Assembly: GCA_958450365.1 (NCBI GenBank)
Contig: CAUEEP010000741.1
Location: 876,001-940,000, forward strand
DNA from: Mesorhabditis belari
Lineage: Eukaryota > Nematoda > Chromadorea > Rhabditida > Rhabditidae
Direction of reading: 5' to 3'
DNA: 64,000 nt
Position 1 is the stretch's first letter. Each line of letters starts with the position of its first letter. The translations under genes were made by a program, and so were the position numbers. The notes under the pieces are model-generated. The model saw only the letters and a list, made by a program, of their open reading frames with translations. It had not been told where the DNA came from and searched no databases. Of this stretch, positions 34,468-47,475 are shown piece after piece.

Positions 34468-34770
34468 TCAAGTCTAGTTTAAGATTAACCTAGACAAGTC
34501 AAGGCAAGATTCCGTCCTGCAAGTCTAGTCATGTTGGGCCCAGGGCAAAGCTGCAAGATTTCCGTCTAAGCCTAGTCAAGATTAGTCTAGGCAAGTCAAG
34601 CCAAGATTCCGTCCAAGTCTAGTCAAGATTAGTCAAGGCAAGTCAAGGCAAGATTCCGTCTAAGTCTAGTCAAGATCAGTCTAGGCAAGTCAAGGCAAGA
34701 TTCCGTCTAAGTCTAGTCAAGATTAGTTCTAGCAAGCTGGCGCAAGATTCCGCCCTAAGTCTAGCTGGCG
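34468..34770. repeat. AAGTCTAGTCAAGATTAGTC array
   Basis: About six units of 45-50 bases: AAGTCTAGTCAAGATTAGTC then TAGGCAAGTCAAGGCAAGAT then TCCGTCT. The right end degrades. Confidence 0.9.
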
Positions 34771-35500
34771 ACAATCTAGGCAAGCTTCGGCGCAATTCTA
34801 ATTCTTGAGTCAGCGGCCTTCCTTGGTAGGCCACTGCTCGCTTTTCAGTAGGCCATTGTTTGGAAGCTTCTAAGATTGATTGAATTTAAGCTTTCAGGCA
34901 TTTTTGTACTTACAGATGTAGTACATATAGTAAGAGTACGGTAAAATAGCATTTCCCCAGAGCAAATCTCGTACATTACATCTGTAATTAAACAAATTTT
35001 CATTTTAAACTTTTCCATTTCACAATTTCCATGAAAATAATTTCATGCAATTGTAATGGGAAATGAAATTAAAGTGGCTGAAATTCTCCACAAAGCTTGA
35101 TATTTTAGACGTAAACGTAAATCCTAGAATAGCAAAAACTTGTTGGGGAAAGTGTTTACGTGCTCACAAGGCTTTTGATCTTTTGATTTGTTTGATTTGT
35201 GAGTTAAGATCGTCTTGTAAACTTTTACCTTTCCTAAATTTTGTTAAAGATTTACATCTATCTGATCTTATCTGCTCCTTATCTGCTCTTTATCTTGACC
35301 CAAGTTTTAAAAGAATTTTCCCCAAAATTTCCGACTTGACGTTACGAAGTCGGATCTGTTTCTAAGTGGAGGAAATGACAAGTGCAAACACTTTCAGTGG
35401 GTTTCTTTTGTTGGGTCTTGAAAGAATGAAAAGAGAATTGTTCCTCTACAAAAAGTGTGAAGGAGCTTTGTGTCTTTTTTGGAAAGTAAAAAATGGAACG

Positions 35501-36716
<1,216 letters not shown>

Positions 36717-36783
36717 CCCAATCAACTACTCAAGTCGAGAATCGAGGCTAATATGAATGGAGATGAGATCAATGCAAATCAAC
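36717..36783 (+). CDS. Weak exon-like fragment right after the T-tract
   Basis: The frame NQLLKSRIEANMNGDEINAN continues QPPP and meets CC|GTGCGT. No acceptor AG is visible because the T-tract directly abuts it. If it is an exon, the tract has replaced or expanded its polypyrimidine/acceptor region. Confidence 0.25.
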
Positions 36784-36873
36784 CACCACCGTGCGTTTAT
36801 CTTTTTTCACAAAACATCCGATTTGAATTCAATGCTACCATAATCTGTTCCTTATTCTAGCTTGCTAACGCAA

Positions 36874-36875
<2 letters not shown>

Positions 36876-36930
<55 letters not shown>
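36876..36930. repeat. (T)55 tract
   Basis: Uninterrupted T run. Confidence 0.95.
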
Positions 36931-36931
<1 letters not shown>

Positions 36932-38027
36932 TCTTTATCATAGCTTGAAGCTAACCCTGTTCTCTTTATTCTAGCTATCGTAATCTTCTCCTCTTATCCT
37001 AGCGGCTGCATCTTGTCCTTTACCTACCTACTGTTCAATACCGTGAAGCAATGTCACTTAAGTCTCTTTATCTCAGCTGCCATAATTTTCTCCCTTTATC
37101 CTAGCCGCCATTCTAAGTCCTTTATCTTACCCAGATTCATTTCCCTTATTCTTAGCTACTGTAATTTCGTTTATACCTTTATCTCTTGAACTGATTTCGT
37201 TAAAAAAAAATAGATATCCTAACAAGAATCCTAACAAGAAAGCCCGTAAAAGTTTGGCAAGAGTACGGTAGTTTTAAAAAGTTTATAAGGAAACAGGTTA
37301 TTTAAAAGACAGCTCTCTCTAACTAAAAGAGTATAAAAATGTCTCAATCTTCGGACTTTTCTCAGCTTCAATTTTTAGTTAGATTAGTTGCTAGATTCAT
37401 TTTATCTATTTATCAAGAAGCAATCGATTTTATCAGCAAAACTGAAAACTGTACCTTTCTCATAGTATAGTGTTTCTCATAGTGAAACTTACTCTTTCTC
37501 ATACAATTTACACAATTTTCCATAGGCAACTTGCAATTTTGGAGTTTGAATTTCTGACACATTGTGGAAATGAGAAATGAGGAGCAAAAAAGATTCCTAG
37601 ATATCTCAGGAAAAATAAATCTTTTGTGTTCAATCTTCTACACGTGAAGCTTTGGCCAAAATCAGTTTAAAACAGAAAACAAATTTTTATCATAAATTGC
37701 TTTAGACCAGTCGGTTTTACTTGCTAAATTCCGATGGAAAATGAGGAAAACGATGCGCCGCTTCCGTTTGGATTGAATATTCGAATTGAGTCGACATACA
37801 AATGTGGCAATTAAACGAATTTAGAATTGAGACAGCGTGGGGAAAAGAAACAAGACTGAGGATACTGCAAAGTTTCAATTGTCGATTTCTTTCAACTTCA
37901 GAACATTAACAAGCATTCGTTAGCGGAAATCAATTATCCGTGTTTGTTTATTCGTAAAATTTCTTTAAAAGTTTCTTTACAAATTTCTTTTATTCCTTAA
38001 AAAGCCAACTATTAGATTGGTGCACAA
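36931..38027. other. No gene recognised
   Basis: Degenerate TTTATCCTAGCTGCCATAAT-like words recur at 36930-37170. Otherwise AT-rich. Confidence 0.5.
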
Positions 38028-38462
38028 ATGTACGTTTTTAATGTACGTTGATGCACAAAATGCGTGGCCGTTTTAATGTACGCTGGTGCTTAAATGTATC
38101 GCTTAATTGGTACGTTGGTGCACAAGTGTACGGTAATGTACGCTGGTGCAAATATACGTTTTTATCGTACACTGGTGCACAAATGTACGTTTTTAATGTG
38201 TCGCTGATGCACAAATGCATGTTTTGGTCGTATTGACGCAACAAATCGCATGCTTTGATGTATCGCTGGTGCACAAATGTACGCTGGTGCACAAATGTGT
38301 AGTCGCTTTTAATGTACGTTGATGCACAAATGTACGTTTTTAATGTGCCAGCACAAATGTACGCTTTAAATGTGCGCTGCAGAACAAATGTACGTTTTAT
38401 CGTACGCTGGTGCACAAATGCAGCGCTTTTAATGCACAGTTGGTGCACAAATTCGCACAAAT
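38028..38462. repeat. GGTGCACAAATGTACGTTTT minisatellite
   Basis: About sixteen variable units of 22-32 bases built from TGCACAAATGTACG and TTTTAATGTACGCTGG. The long minus-strand frame is a repeat translation. Confidence 0.9.
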
Positions 38463-38469
38463 TTTAAGA

Positions 38470-38835
38470 TTGAGACAAAGTGAGAACGAATTTTTTCCTC
38501 AAATTTCTTTTTAAAACACACCACCAACAGGATTTTCATTTTAAACTATTGTAAGTGATTAATTGTTTCTAAGCAAAATGGCTTTTAAGAGATTTTTAGA
38601 AGTAGTTGTTTTTGTGGATTTTCAAAGGCCTGGAAGGCGAGCAACCTAAAACCGTCCTGATGCCGACTTTTTTCTGTCAGATTTCTAACCACTTTCTTCA
38701 ATACAAACCTATTTTAGTGTAAAAAGTTTCAGTGCCAGGAGTCTGATTTGATTCCCATGAGTCTGTAAAATTTGAAAACTATCCTGTTTAGCAAGGTTTT
38801 TCTTTTAAAACAACAATTGAAAATTTTACATAGGA
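38470..38835 (+). repeat. Dispersed repeat of about 350 bases, copy 1
   Basis: Matches 48955-49300 in the same orientation: CACCAACAGGATTT, AAAATGGCTTTTAAGAGATT, GTGGATTTTCAAAGGC, CCACTTTCTTCAATACAAAC, AAAACAACAATTGA. The copies differ by substitutions and small indels. No open frame is shared. Confidence 0.8.
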
Positions 38836-39029
38836 CTACAAGCCAGACAATCACCCACAAGAAACCAGTAGTTTACTTTCACGAGATTTCCATTTCGATT
38901 GTTTAGCATTGTTTGGGGGGATGAGCATTGCTTAGCATTGTTTAGCATTTGGGGCATTGTCGCAGCATTGTTTAGCTTCAGGTTGTGTCTAGAACTTTCA
39001 GCCACCACCACCCCCGCAGATCCAGGTAG

Positions 39030-39715
39030 ATCGAGCCACCGCCAGAGCCGAGAGACTGTATCCGAGAACAGCAACCGCCACAAGATGAGATCGATTCGTA
39101 CGATTTCGCGGTGAATAAGGTATTAAGGTGCCGTTTCTAAACACAAAAATTAATTTGGTCCAATTTAAATCTTTTCTATAGCTGCTAATTCCCTCGTAGC
39201 CCTCTACAATTCAGCTATCTATCGGCCTCGTAGATTCATTATTAGAAATTTCTCAACCTTTAGAATCTTTTAGTTCTTTCTGGAAAGCAAAACTTGATAA
39301 GTGACTCTTCCAAGAGGGTGATGTCAAGCGCCGGTTTTCCCAGTGGGTAGTATTTTGGTTCCGCGAATCAAACTTCAGACAAGATACTGCCGTTGTAGGA
39401 TAAGGGGAGAAGGGTTACGATAGCTGGAATCAAACTTAATCAACTCTCCCCGTTTTCTGATTCCCCAGCAATTCCAAATTACAACCCTTTTTGCGTCTAT
39501 GCAATTTTTACGTTTCGGATTCTGCTACCAAACTCCTTCTCCTCGGTCGTGCAATTGTAAACTTCTTTTCCCATCATATACTTTCATTGCAGAGACATAA
39601 CACGGTTCACGTTTTTGAGGAGGTCCGCTTCGAAATGATTGGCTATTGCAAAGGAAAAAATTCAGACATATTTGTTTGCCGCGTGCTCGAATTGTCGGGA
39701 AGCGTACGCAAATGA
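39030..39715 (+). CDS. Candidate coding exons, unidentified protein
   Basis: A first open exon (39030 to 39119 or 39126) reads IEPPPEPRDCIREQQPPQDE then IDSYDFAVNK and meets a GT donor. A second (39469-39715) follows CCCCAG and in one frame reads NSKLQPFLRLCNFYVSDSAT, KLLLLGRAI, then RHNTVHVFEEVRFEMIGYCK to TGA at 39713. Phases fit only with the weaker donor at 39127. A 36-base GT..AG stretch (39557-39592) inside it could be a very short intron but is open either way. A +1 shift at the A6 run near 39656 would instead give TYLFAACSNCREAYANEKDL, so frameshift or pseudogene is possible. Confidence 0.35.
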
Positions 39716-40350
39716 GAAAGATCTTCAAAAATCACGCGATGCATCACCTACAGCATGGACTATGGAAGTGGGTGACTCTTGCGCTGGAGCATCAGTTTTT
39801 TGTTTCTGCCAGTCAATCAGTGACTGAATGGCTTTGAAATGATGCTTCGATAAGGATTAACGGGCCTAAATAATCCTGAGAAATGGAGAGAGAAAAGTTC
39901 TCAAGTCAAATCCTTTCTCATTGCTATACTAGATTGGTTTTAACGGGAAGTAGAATTTTGTATCAACTAAGCTAAAAATTTTGGGGGCAGCTACTGATAT
40001 AGAGTGATGCAGAGAGTGACGCCCATAGCAGTAAAAGTTGAATCAGAGCTTCCTGCTCGTTAGACCCCTAACCTTTGGAAACGCTGAAGGGCGTGCGTCA
40101 GATAGGAAACTAAAGGAAATTCATTCATCTATGTGGGACGTGTACCAGGCGGCGAGCGATCGTCTCCTACCAAGAACACCTCGCCAGTCATTCATATTAC
40201 ATTTTCTTTTGCTTTGTAGATTCTGCAAAAAGCTGTAAATTGGTACCTGGGGATTTTCAAAGTCCAGGAACTGATTGGCCATATTGATTTATCAAGTCTA
40301 CCAATGAACAAAACAACAAACAACAACAAACAACCAAACAAACCTTTCAG

Positions 40351-40777
40351 AACAAACATCGCCCTTCGCCGCCTGCGGGATGCCAGCCTCGAGTGTACTC
40401 TTTCTATCCATTCGGGAGTCGAGCCAGAATTGGTAAGTAAAATAGGTACCATTTATTTCTTCAAACACTTAAACATCTAAAAATCAGAATCTTCAGCTCC
40501 CATCACCCACTTTCCCACTCGATCCATATGCTTTCATCACTTCATCAACGGACTTCCCCATTCGTCCCACTTATGTATTTTGTTGGATCGTGCGCGTAAC
40601 TCCGATTCGGGATTAGGATCCGAGGCTTCTCCTAGATCACACGCAAGTTCCTGGACCCTGCCCGTCTTGCCCGGCGATGAAGCAGATCTTGATGAAGTGT
40701 TTTTCGGAAAGAAACCGGCTAAACGAGAAAAGCGTAGTGAATGCAGTCAATTGTACATCCCAAATATTCAAAATTAA
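40351..40777 (+). CDS. Candidate coding exons, unidentified
   Basis: Exon 40351-40432 (TTTCAG acceptor, TTG|GTAAGT donor) reads TNIALRRLRDASLECTLSIH then SGVEPEL. The next exon begins at 40497 after TCTTCAG. In phase it reads LPSPTFPLDPYAFITSSTDF and stops at 40614. In another frame it stays open 93 codons to TAA at 40775 with DRARNSDSGLGSEASPRSHA and DEADLDEVFFGKKPAKREK, more protein-like at its end. Both cannot be right, which points to a missed exon, a frameshift or a pseudogene. Confidence 0.35.
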
Positions 40778-40846
40778 CATTCAAAATTACTTTATAAATC
40801 TTCTTTAGGACTCCTTTTAGTTAGAAAAATAAACGCAAAAACGATT

Positions 40847-40920
40847 GCACCGGCCTAAAATCGGGAACTCGGGGCCGCCTGCGTGGCAGGCGAGCATTCT
40901 ACCATCGGAACCACCGGTGC
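40847..40920 (-). tRNA. tRNA-Gly (GCC)-like gene, T arm divergent
   Basis: The minus strand begins GCACCGG and ends CCGGTGC, a perfect acceptor stem. The D arm TGGTTCCGATGGTAGAA, the anticodon arm GCCTG-CCACGC-AGGC region with GCC, and the length (74 nt) match eukaryotic tRNA-Gly(GCC). The T arm (CCCCGAGTTCCCGATTTTAGG) does not form the usual stem and lacks GGTTCGA, so it may be a recent pseudogene or carry sequence errors. Confidence 0.65.
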
Positions 40921-41046
40921 TTGTTTTCCGGGATTGAAAGAGAGAGTTATGAAGCTTTGGTGTCAAAAAGAAGAACTAAAGGGATCATCTTTGATGATAA
41001 TTCAGGGATGATGATGAAGAATTTGGTTTGTTCCCCTCGCCTTAAA

Positions 41047-41762
41047 TTCAATGGCTGGTCATTCTTCAGGTTCTCCTCGTTCATCCCATTTCCTCGCCCT
41101 ACAGCCCAAGCTCTGTTAAATGGAAAATGTTTCACGGACAATAAGGAGATGCTATCAACGAAGCTGTCGCTTGGAGGAAAACATCTAAAAGTTTTTCGAC
41201 TTTAACGTAAGTTTTCTATTTCAATGTAATTGACATTGAATAGTACAAACAGTAATTAAATAAACTAACAGTACAAACAGTACTTAAAAGCGTAACTGAC
41301 ATCACTTTGTTTAAACAACGTGCGCCTTTTGGAATTTAGAGCCATCAGAAAGAGCTGAGTGGAAATAGCTGGGCGGGGAATGCCGAAATGAGCTGAAAAG
41401 ATTGGTTAAAGACTTTCAAAAAAGAATATTATAATGGAAGAATAGCATTCCCAGCTGAAGTTGTCGTCCAAATCCTCCCTTTACTTTGACCCTCGGATCT
41501 GGCACTGGTTATACTCTGGGACCAGCTCTAGCGGTACGATGGGATATCTCATCATTTCAAAAAATCCGTTGTTCGTAGCAGCATGGGAGGGCTACTGTTC
41601 CTAAATCAACCAACCGATTCCGATTTTGGACTTTCGATTGCTTCGATCGAGCCGGACGAGTTTCGATGTCGGCCCTCGACTCCCAAATGGATGACCGCTC
41701 CGAGGATTTCAGCCCATTCCTGCTTTTCGTACATAAAGGTTGGTTTTGCTTACTGATTTGGG
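41047..41762 (+). pseudogene. Exon-like open stretches with conflicting frames
   Basis: After TTCTTCAG (41068) one frame reads PISSPYSPSSVKWKMFHGQ, an in-frame TAA, then GDAINEAVAWRKTSKSFSTL up to a GTAAGT donor. After ATTCCCAG (41454) a frame reads LKLSSKSSLYFDPRIWHWLY to TAA at 41602. An overlapping frame carries NQPTDSDFGLSIASIEPDEF, and a third MSALDSQMDDRSEDFSPFLL. The switching frames suggest a decayed gene or indel errors rather than intact exons. Confidence 0.3.
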
Positions 41763-42108
41763 GCATTTTTTATTTTAAAATTGTAAGAATGTGGTACAGA
41801 TTGTAAGCAGATATTTGCTGGTAAGAGCACTGCTTTTAAAATCCTTATTATATGATAGCTTGATTTTTCATATCAAATTCATTTTAGCTACTCTCTACTC
41901 CTGAAAACTTTTCCATTTTAATATAGAAAACCTCCCAATTTTTTGAGATTATGTACTTTTGATTCCAATTTGTAAAATTTAGACGCCAGACATTTTTCCT
42001 CAAAGGGCACACAATATTGACATTTTCAAATTCTCTAAACAGGCAAGACGGTTTCATTTTTGTTTGTGCCTACGAAAATCGATCGAGTGTTTCTCTCTGA
42101 TTTTTCAG

Positions 42109-42204
42109 TGTTTATGGCACCAGCTTGAGCAATCGACAGACAGCGTTGCCACTATTTGATGATCCGAGTGAAATCACAGAAAAACCTGAGAATCGAGGAA
42201 ATGA
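42109..42204 (+). CDS. Candidate coding exon
   Basis: Bounded by TTTTTCAG and GTAAGG. Only one frame is open: VYGTSLSNRQTALPLFDDPS then EITEKPENRGNE. Typical exon size and strong borders. Its downstream partner is unclear: the stretch at 42898 (FSIIISSLIKVIFETLISAF) does not join in phase. Confidence 0.45.
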
Positions 42205-42334
42205 GTAAGGCAGAAAAATGAAAAGTTACTTGTGGAAAAAGAAAAGTTCTATGCACGCAATGAGTCTTTTGTTTTTGGGTTGGCTAAAAATTTGTTTTGA
42301 TGGAAAGGGGTTAGGGTAACTTTTCATAGGGAGC

Positions 42335-42655
42335 TAAAAGCTTGCCGAAGTGTTGTGGGAAAAGTTCTGGAACTTTCTCAGAAAAGTTTCCTGAAACTTT
42401 CTGGAGCTTTTTAAAAGTTTCGGTCCGTTCTAAAAGTCTTGAACGTTCGAAAAAAGCTCCAGTAATGTTCTGGAAAAGTTTCTGAATTTCACTGGAAAAG
42501 TTCTGGAATGTTCCCAGGAAAAGTTTTCAACTGCTCTAGAGTAAAGTTCTGGAACGTCTTCTGGAAAAGTTCTTGAACGTTCTGGAAAGGTTCTGAACAT
42601 TCTAGAAAAGTTTCCGAACTTTCTGGAGTTTCTAGAAAGTTTCTGAACAAACTTG
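42335..42655. repeat. TTCTGGAAAAGTT array
   Basis: About 20 degenerate units of 13-18 bases: AAAGTTCTGGAAC, GTTCTGGAA, TTTCTGGA. Confidence 0.85.
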
Positions 42656-42897
42656 TCACCGAATGGTCACGAAGTGAAATACTTTCTATTACAATATACA
42701 ATATTCAACCAAAAGACTAATAAATCTTTCAAACTCTCAACCAAAACCAGACCAAAAGATCTTTGACCTGCTTCTTCCTTGTCTCGTTTAAAAATTCTGG
42801 ATCTTTAAACAACCTTGATCCTCAAGATCTCCCATAAAACAACTCTTCTTGATCAAATTAACCAGATCAACATTCATTAATTTTGATTCTTTTCCAG

Positions 42898-42964
42898 CCT
42901 TCTCCATAATCATCTCTTCTCTCATCAAGGTCATCTTTGAGACGCTCATCTCCGCATTTTGTGA
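42898..42964 (+). CDS. Weak candidate exon encoding a hydrophobic segment
   Basis: Lies between TTTTCCAG and GTATGT. The open frame FSIIISSLIKVIFETLISAF could span a membrane, but at 67 bases chance is a real alternative and it does not match the phase of the exon at 42109. Confidence 0.2.
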
Positions 42965-43439
42965 GTATGTTTCTTTAAAGAAATTTTGTGTTCATCAAAA
43001 ACTGTGGTAATGCTAATTTTTTACAAAAAACGATTGAGCGGTTATCTGACTCAAAAATCTCATCTCAAAATCTTCAAAAAACAAAATGAGAGAAAGAGTG
43101 TTCAGACTGTTTAAATTCGAAGTGTTTTTTGAATGATTTTGATTTGGAAATCGGATTTGAAATGTGAAATTTTTAACTCAAAAGCTTAAAAGTTTGAAAC
43201 CCGTGTTTCTGAGCTTTTTCCTCGTTCTGCTATCAATCGATACTTCCGATCCAAAAACGCACGCGGTTCTTTTAGCGTCGCTTTATCAATGAAAAGAGAA
43301 AGACATTCAAATTACAAATAAACACACCGTTTGAGTGATAAAAGCTTGCAGTGAGCTTTGGGTTTATTACGAAATTTGATATGGTTTAGAATAGTTGATG
43401 AATAATTTACGTGTGATAATGCTAAATAATCAATCTGAT

Positions 43440-43875
43440 TTCTCCGGGCTAAGGTCTAGAAACTTGTAAGTCAGGACAGACTTAAGACTGCTGTCGGTGG
43501 CCCAATAGTAAGCCAGGGAAGATCCAGGACACGTTGTTTTGTCTAACTCTATAGTAAGCTAGGGAAGGTCTAGTAGTGCCAGGTTTAACTCTATAGTAAG
43601 CCAAGGCAGACCCAGGACTACTCAGGTTCAACCCAACAGTAAGCTAGGGTAGATCCAAGACTGCCAGGTCCAACTTCAGTGATCCAGGGAAGAGATTCAG
43701 GGATTGTTAGATCTAACTTTGTGAGTAAGCCAGGGCAGATCTAAGACTGCTGTAGGTCCGACCTGGGTAAACTAGGGTAGATCCAAGACTGCCAGGAAGT
43801 TCAACTTTACTGTAATCCAGGGCAGTGATCTAGAACTGTTATAGGTCTAAATCTTGCAGCAGGTATTCCAAGTGC
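43440..43875. repeat. AGGGCAGATCCAAGACTGCC array
   Basis: Degenerate units of 40-55 bases containing AGTAAGCCAGGG, CAGATCCA.GACT, and CAGGTCCAACT. Confidence 0.85.
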
Positions 43876-45650
43876 TCTGTGGCCCAACCTACAGCCAAAA
43901 CAAAAACCAGAAGCCATAAAAAGCCAGAAAACCTAATCCCTGTTTAATAAATGTTTCACCCACTGCCCCCCTAAACCCTGTAGACTATTTCTTACTATGT
44001 TATAATATACTGTTATAATGTAGTGTGTAGAACCACACTCTGGCTATGCAACCCATTTCAAAGAAATCTTCTCAACTCTGGTTCCAAGGTTTAAACAATC
44101 ATCCCCTTTTTTCTCTTTTTTTTCCCCTTTTCCCCTTTTCCCAGTAACACTCTAAGTCACTGGATCAATATTGACGGAGAGTGGGGGGAAAAATCGAGAG
44201 CAGTAACTCTTCTGGAAAGCAGTCTCACCACCAAAAGGTTTTTTTTTTTTGTGTGGAAGTGGGGAACCTATGAAGAACTTGAGAGAAAGAATCGCCAGCA
44301 GAGAAAATGGGAGAAATGCGTCAGAGTGTTTTTGTATTGAAGTCGAAGATGGGTGAGGGGAGGGGAGGGGAGAGGAGGGGAGGGGTTGCCCCTCCCCATC
44401 ACATCAGCTTGCCACTGCTTACCCCATTGAGTGTTTTCTTCCTTTACTCCTCCCATTTCATTCAACCTGTTGATCCGAAAAGTTACCGTGTCCTCTTATG
44501 CTTTTTTAGATTCCTTTGGATCTGGAAAATTTTGCTTATAAACTCAAGGTGTCTTGAAAACACATACAAAAATTCTTAATACTCTTATAACTTTTGACAT
44601 AGAGCTTCATAGCAGAAACGGAAAGCAGATTCAGAATCGACGTTGAATTCTGTGTCGAATCGTATAAGTCGCATAGCATTTGACCGACCCAGCTAGAAAG
44701 TAAGATAGCTTTTCTTTTAAGGGGATCTCTAGTTTTGGGTCTTGATCTCTATTTTCGATAAATTTTAGAGTTAAAGGTATAGTTTTGAATGTTTTTTGAA
44801 TGTTCAATTAAATCTATCATAGATTCTTAACTTACTCTGATGTTTTCAGAGTAGGGAGTTAGTTCAGCTTTACACGCTGACAAGGCTAGATAACTTTTCA
44901 CAGACAGATCTTTTGCTTTTCCCTGTACAATCCTGGGCTTAAACCAGGTTTGCTACCTTGCCTATTCTTTACAATATTACAAAAAACTTCATAGATTAAG
45001 TATACCAGAAAGAGTGTTCTTTATTATGGAGCACAAAGAAGAGATTTACTGGGTAAGCGGCGCAAAGTTTCTATCGATTTTTCATCAATTTTTTTCATTT
45101 CTCTTTGGGTGCAACTTTTCAAAATAAACAAGCCAAATTTCTTAATTTTAATAGAGAATTTTCAGTTTCTTTTTTGATTAAAATCTCCCAAAACTAAACA
45201 AAAAAATGCTCTTTATCTGATCTTTACTTTAATCTTCGCAACTTCCCTCAAAATCCCTCCCTAACTTTTTGCGATAATCACTCAAACATTGAAACTTTTT
45301 TGACAGAACAATGAAATCTTCTTTCATCACCAAAACGTTTGCCCCCAATTCTTCCATGGATCTTTGTAGAAATGCTGCTCATAAATTTCCCCAAATCCTA
45401 TTGTGAAAGCTATTTAAGTGAATGAAATAGGATAAACAATTTGGGTGAAAGGGAAAGAGATCTATGCTGGAAATTGATCGCTTTGCGACGAAAATGCAAC
45501 GAATACAAGGTGAAGGCAATAGGAAATCGCTTTTTCAGCTTTGGTTAGATGTCCAGCTGCGATCTCGCAGCTTTTGATCCCATCGCTTATTTAGACATTC
45601 AGTGCTTTTTCTCCTTCACTAGATCTGATTGTGAACGTCGATAGGTGTCC
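43876..45650. other. No gene recognised
   Basis: Contains a G-rich (GGGGA)n patch at 44353-44385. No supported exon. Confidence 0.5.
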
Positions 45651-45654
45651 AACA

Positions 45655-45800
45655 GAAAATGCCATATCTAAGCCAAATTTCACTTCAATCTTTTGATTTT
45701 GATATCAACTGACGCGGGAATTTCATTTTCTATCGATTGAAATCAAAAGACGAACGATTGAGGGTAAAGAATGGCCAAGAGATGGCATAGAAATTTTGAA
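45655..45800. repeat. Dispersed repeat, copy 2
   Basis: Partner of 17025-17185. It contains the inverted pair CAATCTTTTGATTTTGAT and its near complement ATTGAAATCAAAAGACGAAC around TATCGATT, so the family is foldback-like. Confidence 0.65.
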
Positions 45801-46107
45801 CAATGAAAATACGCCATATTCCCGAACATACAGTCAAATTTGCTTTAGACATTTGGAATTGTCTTTGAGAACTCTAAATTCAGTTTAGAACTTTTTTCTA
45901 GAACCAGTGGGCAAGTGTATATAAGAATACAGTAAGCTAGCTAATGTGTTTCTCTAGAGCTAAGACTAAATACTTAAAAGTTCGATTTAAATCACCTAAC
46001 AAGACAACTTTCTAAAGAGACTTTTAACCATTGAAACTTCTGTTGGGCTATGATGAATACTGCTTTTTTGCTTGCCCGCAGGCCACTAGGGCAGATCAAT
46101 GTATTCA

Positions 46108-46182
46108 TGCGCCGCCGGGATTCGAACCCGCGACCTTTAAGCTTACCGGGTACCTGTGCTAATCCAGTTCCGCCACCACGCA
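46108..46182 (-). pseudogene. tRNA-like locus
   Basis: On the minus strand TGCGTGG and CGGCGCA pair as an acceptor with one mismatch. D-arm-like GGCGGAACTGGATTAGC and an excellent B box, CGGGTTCGAATCCCG, are present. The anticodon arm is not convincing, so it may be intron-containing, decayed or SINE-like. Confidence 0.55.
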
Positions 46183-46300
46183 CCCGACCTGCTTGCTCAG
46201 TAGAGAAGTTAACCCTAGCTTTCGAGGAAAGCGAATCCAAAGTTTCGACCATTTTCGGCAACCTATAGCTGTAAGGGGCTGCCTCGCAGTGGGAACACAT

Positions 46301-46388
46301 GGAGCGGTGGTATAGGGGATAGTATTGCGGGCTCATCAAAAGCTGGTTTAGTCCCTCGACGCGGGCGTTCAATTCCCTGTCGCCGCCT
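46301..46388 (+). pseudogene. tRNA-like locus
   Basis: GGTGGTATAGGGGATAGTAT (A box) and GGGCGTTCAATTCCCTG (B box) are present, with GGTGG/CCGCC able to pair at the ends. The spacing is long (about 88 nt), so an intron or insertion interrupts the anticodon region. It lies 120 bases from an opposite-strand tRNA-like locus. Confidence 0.5.
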
Positions 46389-47154
46389 TCCATTTTTGCT
46401 TTTTTTTTCTAAAAGCTGTAAAGCGCCCTTGTTAGTCTCTTCCAACAGAATACTGTATTTCTAAATTACTCAAATTAGAGTACAATAGCTTACACTTACA
46501 GTACACTAGCTACATTACAGTGCACTAGCGTACTTCTCAATCCCCTAACAACCATGTTCACCTTTAAAATTACCCATAACCCATCACCCATTTGAAATTC
46601 GGGAAATTTGGGTGGAAAAATAAGAGAAGTGGGATAGATTTATTCGAATTGAGATCGCTTTGGATGTTCATTTCTCTTTTTTCTTTCCTTTCTTTCCCTA
46701 TCTTTCCTTTCTTTTCCCTTTTCGCTCCTTTCTTTCCCTTTCTTTCGGCACGATCCAATATCCATCCCCTATCTCGAATGGTCGACGTGAAGGAATGCAC
46801 AAAACATTCCCATTTCTTTTCAAAGACTTAATTCTTTTTTTTCACCAGAGTTAGCATTCGAATTTTCGATCCAATGCCTCGTGTCAAATGATTCATTCGC
46901 TAAAACTCTTTTACTTTTCGACTTCTAACACGAAACAGATGATCTTTGTTAGAAGCATTCTTTCTAGATTTTTGATTACTCCAAGAAAAATCACATATCA
47001 TTGATTGGGCCCAAATCGCTTTAATTTGATAGACTGAGTGGGGTATTGTGTTGACAAGATAAGATTGAAAGCTTTAAACTTGAAAGCTTGTGGTCTTGCA
47101 GTCACCATGAAACAATACAAGAAGTCTTGCAACCATTTTCCGCTGGGACTTATA

Positions 47155-47475
47155 TATACACTGGGATAGGAACTTTAAGATCGAGGCTTTTAAGCTCTTG
47201 GAGTTTTAAGCTCTAGCATTTAAGATCTGGACTTTAAGATCGAGACTTTAAGATCTAGACTTTAAGCTCCTAGAATTTAAGCTCTGAAGCTTTAGAAGCC
47301 TAGAGTTCAAGATCGAGACTTTAATAATTTAGACTTTAACCCTAGACTTTAAGCCCCAGACTTTAAGCCTCCTAGTATTTAAGATCTAGACTTTAAAAGC
47401 TCTAGACCTTTAAAATCTAGACTTTAAGCCCTGAGACCAATTTCAGGTCTAGATCTTAAGCTCTAGGAATTTGAC
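47155..47475. repeat. GACTTTAAGATCTA array
   Basis: About 18 units of 14-18 bases (GACTTTAAGATC, GACTTTAAGCTC, TAGAATTTAAG). Confidence 0.9.
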
